Assembly (NCBI GenBank): GCA_044223665.1
Contig: JBGALT010000003.1
Span: 1 to 64,000, forward strand
Source of the DNA: JBBSAT01 sp044223665
GTDB lineage: Bacteria; Myxococcota_A; Polyangia; Polyangiales; Sandaracinaceae
Reading direction: 5' to 3'
DNA: 64,000 bases
The translations under genes and the position numbers were made by a program. The first letter of the stretch is position 1, and the number at the start of each line of letters is the position of its first letter. The notes below the pieces were generated by a model, which was given only the letters and a program-made list of their open reading frames with translations, did no database searches and was not told the origin of the DNA. Of this stretch, positions 25,634 through 33,907 are shown one piece after another.

Positions 25634-25981
25634 ATGCATGCCGGTCTCGTGCTCGCGCTCGCCGCTGCGCTGCTCGTCACCAGCGGGTGCACGTTGCGCG
25701 AGGCCTCGTGGCTCGTGCCGCGCGCGAGCCTCGGCGTGATCGTGCAGAGCCGCGAAGGACGGCTCGATGCGGCCGGCTACGTGATGCTCACCTCGCCGAC
25801 CGAGCGCACGGTGCGCCGCTTGCGTGGCCGCTCGGGACCGGACGCGCCGCTGCGCCTGGCCTCGGCGCCGATCGCGTGCGCCGTCGTCGCGGCCTGCCGC
25901 TGGGAGATCGGCGCGCGCGCCGATGCGATCTCGGAGCTGACCACCGACGAAGCGCTCGGTGTCGATCGAAGGGAGGAGTAG
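25634..25981 (+). CDS. Small lipoprotein of unknown function
   Basis: 115 residues from ATG 25634. Signal LVLALAAALLVTSGC, then a compact domain: GVIVQSREGRLDAAGYVMLT, RTVRRLRGR, CAVVAACRWEIGARADAISE. No family is recognised. The end overlaps the Shine-Dalgarno of the next gene (GGGAGGAG at 25971-25978), so the two are co-transcribed; both are exported, which suggests a shared envelope role. Confidence 0.68.
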   Translation: MHAGLVLALAAALLVTSGCTLREASWLVPRASLGVIVQSREGRLDAAGYVMLTSPTERTVRRLRGRSGPDAPLRLASAPIACAVVAACRWEIGARADAISELTTDEALGVDRREE

Positions 25982-25985
25982 AGAC

Positions 25986-26633
25986 ATGGAACGGATGCGG
26001 ATGGGGTGGCTCGCGCTCGTCGTCGTGGGCCTGGGGGTGAAGGTGGCGTACGCGCAGCCGCCGACGGCCGAAGACGTGCGCGCGGCGCTCGCCGCCCAGC
26101 ACGGTGAGCCCGACGTGCGCGAGGTGGTCGACGCAGTCCTACGCCACGCCAGCGCCGACCCCGCCGCGGTCGAGGGCGCCATGGAGCGCGCCCGCCTCTC
26201 GGGGCTCTTGCCCACGGTGCGCGTCGGCCTGCGCCAGGGCACCGGCTACGACGTGCTCACGCGCCAGACGGACACGACCGGGACGAGCAGCCTGACGGGC
26301 TCGCAGGACCTCTCGTTCATCGGCCAGCTCACGTTCCGACTCGATCGGCTGCTCTACGCCGCCGACGAGCGCGCGCTGCTCCGCGAGCGCCGCGCCTCGG
26401 CCGAGCGGCGCGTGGCGCTCATCGCCGAGATCGTGCGCCTCTACTACGAGCGGCGGCGCCTGCTCGTCGAGGACGAGCTCGGCGCGGCGCCCGATCTCGC
26501 GCGCGAGGCGCGCATCGCCGAGATCGAAGCGCTCTTCGAGGTCATGAGCGACGGCGAGATCCACCTGCCGCCGCGCCACGCGCGCGAGGAAGCGGACCTC
26601 GACGACGAGGAGGACGAGGACGTCGAGCTCTGA
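25986..26633 (+). CDS. Secreted helical protein of unknown function
   Basis: 215 residues. The ATG at 25986 follows a strong Shine-Dalgarno. The signal peptide (GWLALVVVGLGVKVAYAQ) leads to helices (EDVRAALAAQ, VVDAVLRHASADPAAVEGAM), a beta-type stretch around GLRQGTGYDVLTRQTDT and FIGQLTFRLDRLLY, and a long charged helix (RRASAERRVALIAEIVRLYY, ERRRLLVEDEL). The end is acidic (DDEEDEDVEL). The helix-barrel-strand-helix order hints at an outer-membrane associated protein, but I cannot name a family. Convergent with the ATP-grasp gene, 10 bp away. Confidence 0.68.
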   Translation: MERMRMGWLALVVVGLGVKVAYAQPPTAEDVRAALAAQHGEPDVREVVDAVLRHASADPAAVEGAMERARLSGLLPTVRVGLRQGTGYDVLTRQTDTTGTSSLTGSQDLSFIGQLTFRLDRLLYAADERALLRERRASAERRVALIAEIVRLYYERRRLLVEDELGAAPDLAREARIAEIEALFEVMSDGEIHLPPRHAREEADLDDEEDEDVEL

Positions 26634-26643
26634 TCGAGGACGA

Positions 26644-27939
26644 TCAAGCTTTCTGATCGCGCCGCCAGTTCTGGATGCGGCCCCAGAACAGCTCGGTGAA
26701 CTTCTCGATCTCGTGGGCGGGGAAGAGCGCCGTGACCTTCTGCCGGACGGCGTCCTTCGCGTCTTGCGTGCCGAAGAACTCCCACGCCACCTCGTCGAGG
26801 TGCGGCAGATGCCGCTGGCAGAACTCCTCGAAGCGCTCGGTCTCGAAGCGCTGGTCGGCGATGCGGCCGTAGGCGGCGAGCTTCTCCTCGAAGCTCATCC
26901 CTTCCTGCCCCGCGATCGCGTAGTAGGGATCCCAGTCGAGCGTGCGGCGCATCTTGCGATCGGTCGCCGCGCAGAAGACCGACCAGCGGAGGTAGGCCTT
27001 CACGAGCCACGGGAAGTGGTAGTGGAGCGAGGTGACCTGCGAGTCGGGGCAGGGGTTGGCATAGTCGATCGGGTACCAGACACCGTTCCTACGCAGCGAC
27101 TCGCAGCTGTTGAACTCCCAGCCGAAGAAGCTGTTGATCGTCAGCGTGATGCGGCGCAGGTGCGCCTCTTCTTCCTTGCTGAGGAAGGGCTTGGTCGCAG
27201 CCGGCCCGCCCCAGCCCTGGCCCTGCGGCGTGTAGCGATCGTGGAGCGGCGCGCTCGGGTCGTAGAGCACCGAGTAGGTCTGCGGGCCGAACCCGATGCA
27301 GCGCACGAAGCGGTCGTAGCCGTTCACGCCGGCCTGCACGTGCATCACGGCCTTGCCGCTGTCCTCGTAGGTCTTCCAGAGCGCCTTCTCGTCGTCGGCC
27401 TTCGTGACCGCGCGCCAGCCGCCGCCATCGTAGGGCTTCATGAAGACCGGGTAGCCGAGGCGCTGGCCGATCTTGCCGAGGTCGAAGAGCTTGGCGTACT
27501 TGCCGAGCGTGGGCTTCAGATCCGGGTTGCCGGGCTCGTACTCCTTGGGCGGGATCATCCACGTCTCGGGGATGGGCATCCCGAGCTCCATCATCGCGCA
27601 GTACGACGTGTGCTTCTCCATGGACTGCACGCTCCACGGGTTGTTGAACACGTAGAGGTCGTTCATGAGAACGCCCTTCTTTATCCACTCGCGGCTCGTG
27701 TGATACCAGTGCGTGAGCCGGTCGATCACGACGTCGTACTTCACCGGCTGGCGCAGATCGAAGGGCTCGATCGACACGCGCTCCACCTGGAAGCGCACCG
27801 AGTCTCCGTCGCCGCCACCCTGACCGAGGGCCGTGAGCGGGATGCGCAGGTCGAGCTTGCGCATGAGGTGCTCGTAACAGAGCGGCCAGCAGATGTCGGC
27901 ACCCAGCGAGAGGCCGATGTTGCGCGTCACGTCACCCAT
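26644..27939 (-). CDS. ATP-grasp domain protein
   Basis: 431 residues from ATG 27939 (GAGG upstream). It opens NIGLSLGADICWPLCYEHLM, then a middle region VVIDRLTHWYHTSREW and NPWSVQSMEKHTSYCAMMEL. The ATP-grasp lid follows (LGYPVFMKPYDGGGWRAVTK), with QAGVNGYDRFVRCIGFG and metal-site residues near GWEFNSCESLRR and GVWYPIDYANPCPDS. ATP-grasp enzymes join a carboxylate to an amine or thiol through an acyl phosphate; the substrates here are unknown. On the minus strand, 3' of the esterase and S51-like genes but separated from them by the plus-strand gene pair at 28088-29673. Confidence 0.85.
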   Translation of the reverse strand: MGDVTRNIGLSLGADICWPLCYEHLMRKLDLRIPLTALGQGGGDGDSVRFQVERVSIEPFDLRQPVKYDVVIDRLTHWYHTSREWIKKGVLMNDLYVFNNPWSVQSMEKHTSYCAMMELGMPIPETWMIPPKEYEPGNPDLKPTLGKYAKLFDLGKIGQRLGYPVFMKPYDGGGWRAVTKADDEKALWKTYEDSGKAVMHVQAGVNGYDRFVRCIGFGPQTYSVLYDPSAPLHDRYTPQGQGWGGPAATKPFLSKEEEAHLRRITLTINSFFGWEFNSCESLRRNGVWYPIDYANPCPDSQVTSLHYHFPWLVKAYLRWSVFCAATDRKMRRTLDWDPYYAIAGQEGMSFEEKLAAYGRIADQRFETERFEEFCQRHLPHLDEVAWEFFGTQDAKDAVRQKVTALFPAHEIEKFTELFWGRIQNWRRDQKA

Positions 27940-28087
27940 GGTGCCTCGTTGGTACCAGAGCACGACGTGCGCGGGGAAGAGGCAACATCGGATCGCTTCG
28001 GGCACACTCGCGGTCGATGCCGCCCAGCGAGCGGAGGGACGCGGCCCTCGCACCGCCTCCGCCCGACCCGCGCGGTCGACGGACGCC

Positions 28088-28669
28088 GTGAGCGCGAGCA
28101 CGAACGAGAGATCGCCACGCCTCGAGACCGTCGCCAGCGGTGCATCGGCTCTCGCCGGGGTGGCGCTCGCGCTCTGGATGGGCGGGCCCATGGACGAGCT
28201 CTGCCTGGACGACGGCTACATCCACCTCGCGTACGCGACGAGCCTCCGGCGCGGCGAGGGGCTCTCGTACAACCCGAACGACTGGGAGCTCGGCGCGACG
28301 AGCCCGCTCTGGGTGCTGCTGGTGGCGCTCCTGCCCGTCGTCTCGGTGCTCTCGGTGAAGCTGCTCGGCATCGCGCTCCACGGGCTCGCCTCGGGTCTGG
28401 TCTCGCGGCTCCCGCTCGCGCTCTTGCCCGACGCCACCCCGCGCGCACGCGCCGCCGGAGCGCTCGTCGCCGGAGCGCTCACCGCCGGTCATCCCCTGCT
28501 CCTGCAGGGCGCCATCAGCGGGATGGAGATCCCACTCACGGTCGTCCTGCTCGCCGGCGCGACGCTCGCGGTGATCGGCTCGCCTGCTCCGAGCCCTTCC
28601 GTCCGCGGGCCGGGGCCGCTGCCGTCCGGGTCCTCCCCTCCGAGGCGAGCACTCCTCGCCGAGCCGTGA
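28088..28669 (+). pseudogene. Membrane glycosyltransferase-like protein, N-terminal part
   Basis: 193 codons from GTG 28088. The sequence GYIHLAYATSLRRGEGLSYN, then DWELGATSPLWVLLVALLP is the DD.YI..RY...L..G.G...N..E..EG.TSPLW signature near the N-terminus of multi-TM GT-C/ArnT-like sugar transferases, here with DELCLDDGYIHLAY carrying the acidic pair. Hydrophobic segments continue to LTVVLLAGATLAVI, after which the frame becomes Pro/Ser-rich and stops at TGA 28667-28669. The rest of the protein continues in another frame from ATG 28669. Probably a broken or frameshifted gene. Confidence 0.6.
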
Positions 28670-29673
28670 TGCACGAGGGGAGCGCGCTCTCGGTCGCGCT
28701 CGGAGCGCTCGCGGTGCTGGCCCGGCCGGAAGCGGCCGCCTTCTGCCTCGCGCTCGCGCTCGTGGCCGCCGTGCGCGCACGCGATCGCCGCGCGGTGGCG
28801 CCGGCGCTCGGCGCATCGATCGGCGCGGTGATCCTCGTCGCCTACTGCCTGTCGGCCGGGGATCAGCCGATGCCGAACACGTTCTACGTGAAGGCGCGCG
28901 CGACCCTCGGGGCCAGCCTCGAGTACCTCTCGCTTCGCGTGGCGCCCACCGAGGCCTGGCTCGTGTCGGTGACGGGGCTCCTCTTGCTCGGCTACGCGTG
29001 CTCTCGCGAGATCCACGCGCGCCGGCCCTTCGTTCCAGGGCTCGCGCTGGCGTGGCTCGCCTGCCTCGTGGCGATCGCCGTGTCGCGACGGCTCGAGAGC
29101 GAGGTGGACTTCTACTTCCTCCGCTACTTCGCGATCCTCGCGTTCGTACCGCCGGCACTGCTCGGGGTCGCGGTGGCCCGCCATCCGCGGGGCGCGGTGG
29201 CGCTCGTGCCGGCCCTGATCGTGCTCGCGCTGATCCTGCCCGAGCGGCGTGCGCTGGCGCGCGCGCAGGAACGGGACATCCGCCTGTTGAACCACGAGCC
29301 CGCGCGCGAGATCGCCGAGACCTTCCCGCCCGACGCGCGCATCCTCGTGGAGGGCGCCGGCGCGATCCGGTTCTTCACGCCGCGCACGATGACGATCGTG
29401 GACGTCATCGGCCTCAACGATCGGCTCGTCGCGCGGACGCCGCGCTCGCTCTGGGCATGCGCGCTGATCGCGCGGACGCCCACGCACGCGGCCCTTCCGG
29501 CGATGCTCGTGCCGCGCGTGCGCACCGTGTTCCGGCTGACGCGGATCTCGTCGCACCGCGATCCGGCGTTCAGCCAGGTCCTTCCACCGATCGAGCTCTC
29601 GCTCGATCTGTTCCGCGTCGAGGAGCCGCTCCCCGAGGCGCTCGCGCGCTGCCGTGCGTCGCTCTCGCCGTGA
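28669..29673 (+). pseudogene. Membrane glycosyltransferase-like protein, C-terminal part
   Basis: 334 codons from ATG 28669, which overlaps the previous stop as TGATG. It begins GSALSVALGALAVLARPEAA, matching the interior LARPEG block of GT-C-like proteins rather than an N-terminus. TM segments (AAAFCLALALVAAVRA, IGAVILVAYCLSAG, GLALAWLACLVAIAV, FAILAFVPPALLGVAV, LVPALIVLALIL) lead to a C-terminal soluble domain (EIAETFPPDARILVEGAGAI, MTIVDVIGLND). Because neither half is complete alone, one 520-residue protein was probably split by an indel around 28580-28665; two coupled polypeptides remain possible. Confidence 0.6.
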
Positions 29674-29682
29674 CGCGCCTCT

Positions 29683-30819
29683 CTACTCGTAGACCATCAT
29701 CAGCGGGCCGGGGAAGAGCCAGCTCATCCCCTCGCGCAGGCGGTCGCGCCAGTTCTCCCAGTTGTGACCGTCACGGGCCTCGACGAACTTCACCTGCATC
29801 CCCGTGGCGTCGAGGAGCGGCACGAGCGATCGGTTCTCGTAGATCAGCGACTCGTAGACGCCGCAGCTGACGAACACGCGCTCGCTCATCGCCGTCGGGC
29901 TCTCGCGGAAGTGGTTCATGAACTCGACGACGCGGTCGAAGAGCGGTCCGCGCCGGTTGCGACGGCCGATGTCGGTGAAGGCGAACGAGCCGGACTGGAG
30001 CAGCAGCCGCCCGTAGAAGCCGGGGTAGCGCACGGCCGTCGACAGCGACGCGACGCCACCGAAGCTCGCGCCCATCAGGCAGCGCGCCTGGGGCCGATCG
30101 AGGATCGGCAAGCGCCGCGTGAGATCCGGGATCAGCTCCTCGGTGAGGAACTTCGCGTGGCGCTCGTCGTCGGCGTACTCGCGCAGGCGATCGCTCGAGT
30201 CCGTGAACACCACGATCATGTCCGGCACTTCGAGCCGGTGGATGAGGTTGTCGAGCACGTTCTTCATGCCCGCGTAGTTCAGGTAGTCGCGCCCGTCGTG
30301 CACGACCAGGAGCGGATAGCGCCGTGACTTGCGGAAGCGGGCCGGCAGATAGAGGTGGCCGTGCGTCTCGCGGCCGAGCGCGCGGCTGTGGAACCCGAAG
30401 GGCTCGAGGCGTCCCGAGCGCGAGATCGGATCGTGCCGCGTCCACTCGGGCACGGTGTAGCCCTCGCCGTAGACGACCGAGTTGGCGCCGAAGGGATCGC
30501 GCGCACGGTGCGGGTTCAGCGGATCTTCGATCCACTGGCTGCCGCCTTGCCGGATGACCTCGAGCTTGTACTCGACCCGCGACTTGGGCGGGATCTCGAG
30601 CACGAGATACCAGAGGTCGGTGCCCGGCACGCGGGCGCAGATGTTCGAGGCCTCGAGGCCGTAGATCCAGTGGCGCACGTTGACGGCGTCGGCCTCGCCA
30701 CGGAAGACGAACGTGCAGTTGCGGCCCTCGATGAGGGGGAACTTGTGCGCGCCGAGGAAGGTCGTGACCTTGTCGGCGTTGGGCCCGTCGGAGACGAAGG
30801 CTTCGATCGCGAGACGCAT
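29683..30819 (-). CDS. Alpha/beta-hydrolase fold esterase with N-terminal CBM48/E-set-like domain
   Basis: 378 residues. The N-terminal part (CTFVFRGEADAVNVRHWIYG, LWYLVLEIPPKSRVEYKLEV, WIEDPLNPHRARDPFGANSV) is like the immunoglobulin-type domain of enterochelin esterases and CBM48 proteins. The hydrolase follows: RRYPLLVVHDGRDYL, VPDMIVVFTDSSDRL, nucleophile elbow GASFGG (Ser252) and catalytic-His segment DGHNWENWRDRL (His352). It should hydrolyse an ester, with an unknown substrate. The ATG overlaps the stop of the S51-like gene, so the pair is one operon. Confidence 0.85.
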   Translation of the reverse strand: MRLAIEAFVSDGPNADKVTTFLGAHKFPLIEGRNCTFVFRGEADAVNVRHWIYGLEASNICARVPGTDLWYLVLEIPPKSRVEYKLEVIRQGGSQWIEDPLNPHRARDPFGANSVVYGEGYTVPEWTRHDPISRSGRLEPFGFHSRALGRETHGHLYLPARFRKSRRYPLLVVHDGRDYLNYAGMKNVLDNLIHRLEVPDMIVVFTDSSDRLREYADDERHAKFLTEELIPDLTRRLPILDRPQARCLMGASFGGVASLSTAVRYPGFYGRLLLQSGSFAFTDIGRRNRRGPLFDRVVEFMNHFRESPTAMSERVFVSCGVYESLIYENRSLVPLLDATGMQVKFVEARDGHNWENWRDRLREGMSWLFPGPLMMVYE

Positions 30820-31910
30820 CAGGCCGGGACCTCGCTTCCCCCGCCGCTCGCGCCCTCCGGTCGCAGCGTCACCTCCGCCGCGTCCGCTCCGCCCGCATCG
30901 GGCCAGCCGAGACGATCGACCGAGCCGTTCTCGCGCAGGCGCTGGACCTTGTGAGGCCGGACGAAAGCCAGACCGTTGTACGTCACGTGCGCGCACGCCG
31001 GCAGCGCCAGCGCGAGGGCCGGCGAGAAGCGCCGCGCCAGGCGCGCCACACGCTCGACATCGTCGAGCTGTAGCCGCTGCTCGGGCGCGGGGAGCGGCAC
31101 GACGTCGGGGCACAGACCGAGCCCGCGGTCGAGGATCTCGGCCGCACCGGGCCCCTGCGGCGGGCTGTCGTGGAAGAGCACCACGCGCTCGCTGATCGCC
31201 ATCGCGCCCCCCGACCACGCGAGGATCGGGCGACCCTTGAGCAGCTGGTCCATGCCGAAGAGCTCGAGGCGATTGAGCAGCGTCGCGACGTGGCCCCCCG
31301 CGATCGCGACCGCCGAGACCTCGTCGAGGATCTGGATCAGCTCGTCGCGCTCCTTGCGCACCGCGTCGCGCTCGAGCGGCTTCCACTTCTCGTTCCACGC
31401 CGCGCGCTCGCGCGTGCACACCTCGAGGTGCCGCGCGTCGAGATCGCGGATCACCTGGATCGACGCGGCGCGCTCTTCTTCGAGGACGTCGGCGCCCGCC
31501 TTGCGCTGCTCGATCACGTGCGCCGCGTCGAGCTCGTGCTCGAGACGGATCCGGTAGAAGTCCTGCTTGAGCCGCATGCGCTCCTGGCGCGCGCGGTGGG
31601 CCTCCCGCAGCTCGGGATCGGCCTTCCAGACCTTGTCCGCTCGCTCGTAGAGCCGGAGGTTGACGGTATCGCCACGCAGGTGGTCGTGCAGCTCCTGGTC
31701 TTCCGACTCGCGCTCCTGCCAGCCGGCCGTGATCGTGGCGATTCTCCCCGTGATCCCCACCGCGGCGGCGGCGGCACCGAGCGTCGGGTCGAACCGCTGC
31801 GGTCCGAGCAGCACGATCGGCGGCGAAGCCGGGGGAATTCGGGAGCCACGGCCGCGCGCGGCACGAGCGGCGGGGGGGCGATCGGTGGGAGGCTTGGTGG
31901 GGCGCTTCAC
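30819..31910 (-). CDS. Type 1 glutamine amidotransferase-like/peptidase S51-like protein
   Basis: 363 residues from GTG 31910. After a basic Pro-rich leader comes PPIVLLGPQRFDPTLGAAAA, then IATITAGWQERESEDQELHD, a charged helical insertion, and the S51-like nucleophile block GRPILAWSGGAMAISERVVL, then ERVARLARRFSPALALALPA and HVTYNGLAFVRP. Cyanophycinase and peptidase E have a Ser in an equivalent G.SAG element, but the Ser here is in WSGGA, so activity is uncertain. Long charged helices in the middle (about 80-200) are not typical of cyanophycinase. Overlaps the downstream esterase by one base. Confidence 0.75.
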   Translation of the reverse strand: MKRPTKPPTDRPPAARAARGRGSRIPPASPPIVLLGPQRFDPTLGAAAAAVGITGRIATITAGWQERESEDQELHDHLRGDTVNLRLYERADKVWKADPELREAHRARQERMRLKQDFYRIRLEHELDAAHVIEQRKAGADVLEEERAASIQVIRDLDARHLEVCTRERAAWNEKWKPLERDAVRKERDELIQILDEVSAVAIAGGHVATLLNRLELFGMDQLLKGRPILAWSGGAMAISERVVLFHDSPPQGPGAAEILDRGLGLCPDVVPLPAPEQRLQLDDVERVARLARRFSPALALALPACAHVTYNGLAFVRPHKVQRLRENGSVDRLGWPDAGGADAAEVTLRPEGASGGGSEVPA

Positions 31911-32017
31911 TTCGAGCGTCGAGGGGGAGAGGGCGGGCGCACCTTACTACGGCCATCGGCCCGATCGAAAGACGCGCGATCGACTCGTGCCGCCGAAGCG
32001 TCACGCGGCTACGGTGC

Positions 32018-32608
32018 GTGGTGCGCCGCGACGTCACCCGCGTGGGGATCGGTAGGCTCCTGCTCGAGCTGGCGCTCGGGATGGTCCTGGTGCAGCCGAT
32101 CGGCGACGCGGAGCGGAGCATCGCGATCGGGCTCGCGGTGGTGGCCTCGATGCTCGCCCACGCTCTGCTGGCCCGCGCGCGCCGCAAGGCGTTCCACGCG
32201 GCCCACGTGGCGATGCTGGGCGCCGCCCTCGGAGCGCACGCAGCCTCCCCCACCCGCGAGCTCGTGCTCGCGGTGGCGCTCGGCTTCGCGATCGAGCTGC
32301 TCCACGTCGATCTCGTCGAGCGGCGCAGGATCTCCGAGCACGTGCTGTCGTTCCGCATTCCGTCGAGCTTGCTGGTGCGGCGGCTCGGCTCGGCCGTGGT
32401 CGCCGCGGTGGCCGCCCGCTTCGCGCCCGGCGTGGCCGCCCTCGGTGCGCACCCCTTCGGCCTCCTGCCGCTCGTCTTCGCGCTCGCAGCCTTCGCGCTG
32501 CTCGCGGCCGGCTTCGGTGCCGGCCCGGGACGGCCCGTCACGCGGCCACGCGACGCGATCGCGTTCCTCGTGCTCGGCGCCCTGACGCTGATTCCCTTCG
32601 AACGATGA
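32018..32608 (+). CDS. Hypothetical membrane protein, about five TM segments
   Basis: 196 residues, GTG start. Hydrophobic segments: RLLLELALGMVLVQPIG, SIAIGLAVVASMLAHALLA, AHVAMLGAALGAHAA, LVLAVALGFAIELLHVDLVE, LLPLVFALAAFALLAAGFGA and AIAFLVLGALTLIPF. A charged loop (VERRRISEHVLSFRIPSSLL) sits in the middle. No family is recognised. It is divergent from the S51-like gene and convergent with the IPP isomerase gene. Confidence 0.65.
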   Translation: MVRRDVTRVGIGRLLLELALGMVLVQPIGDAERSIAIGLAVVASMLAHALLARARRKAFHAAHVAMLGAALGAHAASPTRELVLAVALGFAIELLHVDLVERRRISEHVLSFRIPSSLLVRRLGSAVVAAVAARFAPGVAALGAHPFGLLPLVFALAAFALLAAGFGAGPGRPVTRPRDAIAFLVLGALTLIPFER

Positions 32609-32683
32609 CTCGCGCGACGCGCGGGTCGCCCACCCGCTTCGTTCCCATCGTCGCGTGACGCGACGATCGGGGGACGTCGCAGA

Positions 32684-33739
32684 TCAGATCGCGAGCCAGC
32701 GCGCCAGGGTCGGGCCGAGCACGCGCGGTGCCGCGCGGAGCATCGCGAGGTCGCGCGCGCCCACGAGGAGCATCACGGCCCGCAGCGTGTGCTCGATCCG
32801 ATCGAGCAGGCGCCCGACCTCGGCCGCGCCGCCGCGCTCGAAGGCGGCCAGAACGGGGCGCGCGATCCCGGCAGCGTGGGCGCCGAGGGCGATCGCACGC
32901 GCGACGTCGAGGCCGGTCTGGATGCCGCCGGTCGCGATGGGAACGAGGCCCTCGCGGTGCGCGAGCGCGACCGAGGCGGCCGTCGGGATCCCCCAGTCCC
33001 AGAGCAGCTCGCCGAGCGCGCGCGCGTCCTCGTCGACCCCGCGCGCGCGGAGCGTCTCGACGCCCACCCACGAGGTTCCGCCGGCGCCCGAGACGTCGAC
33101 GGTGCGGACGCCCACGCTGCGCAGGCTGCGCGCGACGGCCGCGCTCACGCCACAGCCGGTCTCCTTGGCCGCCACCGGGCAGGGGAGCTCGCGCACCAAG
33201 CGCTCGAAGGTCGCGAGGCCTCCGCGGAAGTCGCGGTCGCCTCCCGGCTGCACCAGCTCCTGCGCCGGGTTCATGTGCAGCAAGAGCGCGTCGGCGCCCA
33301 CCTCGGCCACGAGCGCGGCGGCCACCTCGGTCGACTGGTCGCGGGCCGCCACGACCCCCAGGTTGCCCACGACGAGCGCCGTCGGCGCGGCGTCGCGGAC
33401 GCGGAACGTGCCGGCGCTCTCCGGTCGCTTCTGCATGGCGCGCTGACTGCCGAGCGCGAAGCCGATGCCGCGCTCCTCCGCCAGCCCGGCCAGGGCGCGG
33501 TTGATCTCGCCCGCACGCGCAGTCCCGCCGGTCATCGACGCGATGAGGATCGGCGCCCGCAGGCGCTTGCCGAACAGGCGCGCGCCGAGATCGATCTCCT
33601 CGAGCGCGAGCTCGGGGAGCGCGGCGTGCACGAGGCCGACCTCCTCGAGCAACGTCGTGCGCTCGCGGAACGCGACCGCATCGGTCGCCGCGAGCGCGAG
33701 GTGCTCGTCCTTGCGCCGAGCGATGTCCTCCTCGGTCAT
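32684..33739 (-). CDS. fni: Type II isopentenyl-diphosphate delta-isomerase
   Basis: 351 residues. FMN- and NADPH-dependent enzyme interconverting isopentenyl and dimethylallyl diphosphate. Blocks: IARRKDEHLALA, APILIASMTGGTARAGEINR, GFALGSQRAMQKRPES, LVVGNLGVVAARDQS, ADALLLHMNPAQELVQPGGD, PVAAKETGCGVSAAVAR, VRTVDVSGAGGTSWVGVE, PIATGGIQTGLDVARAIALG. AAGGA lies before ATG 33739. Divergent from the polyprenyl synthase gene; the 168-bp gap likely carries promoters for both halves of the isoprenoid block. Confidence 0.95.
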   Translation of the reverse strand: MTEEDIARRKDEHLALAATDAVAFRERTTLLEEVGLVHAALPELALEEIDLGARLFGKRLRAPILIASMTGGTARAGEINRALAGLAEERGIGFALGSQRAMQKRPESAGTFRVRDAAPTALVVGNLGVVAARDQSTEVAAALVAEVGADALLLHMNPAQELVQPGGDRDFRGGLATFERLVRELPCPVAAKETGCGVSAAVARSLRSVGVRTVDVSGAGGTSWVGVETLRARGVDEDARALGELLWDWGIPTAASVALAHREGLVPIATGGIQTGLDVARAIALGAHAAGIARPVLAAFERGGAAEVGRLLDRIEHTLRAVMLLVGARDLAMLRAAPRVLGPTLARWLAI

Positions 33740-33907
33740 CGTTCCTTGATACAGCGTGGCCTGCGGAGGGTCGAGGACGTCGCGGCACCTCGCCTCGCTG
33801 GCCGCGCCACGAGCCGGCGCTCCGGGTCGGGATGGGCGCCGAAGCCGCCTTCGGCGATTCGACCCCTTGACCGGTTTTCGACTGAATCGCACGCTCGGCT
33901 CTCACGC

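Noticed and set aside
26713..29673. 986-codon plus-strand frame joined to the glycosyltransferase C-terminal part
   Set aside because: Its first two thirds are antisense to the ATP-grasp gene; only the part from 28669 is protein-like.
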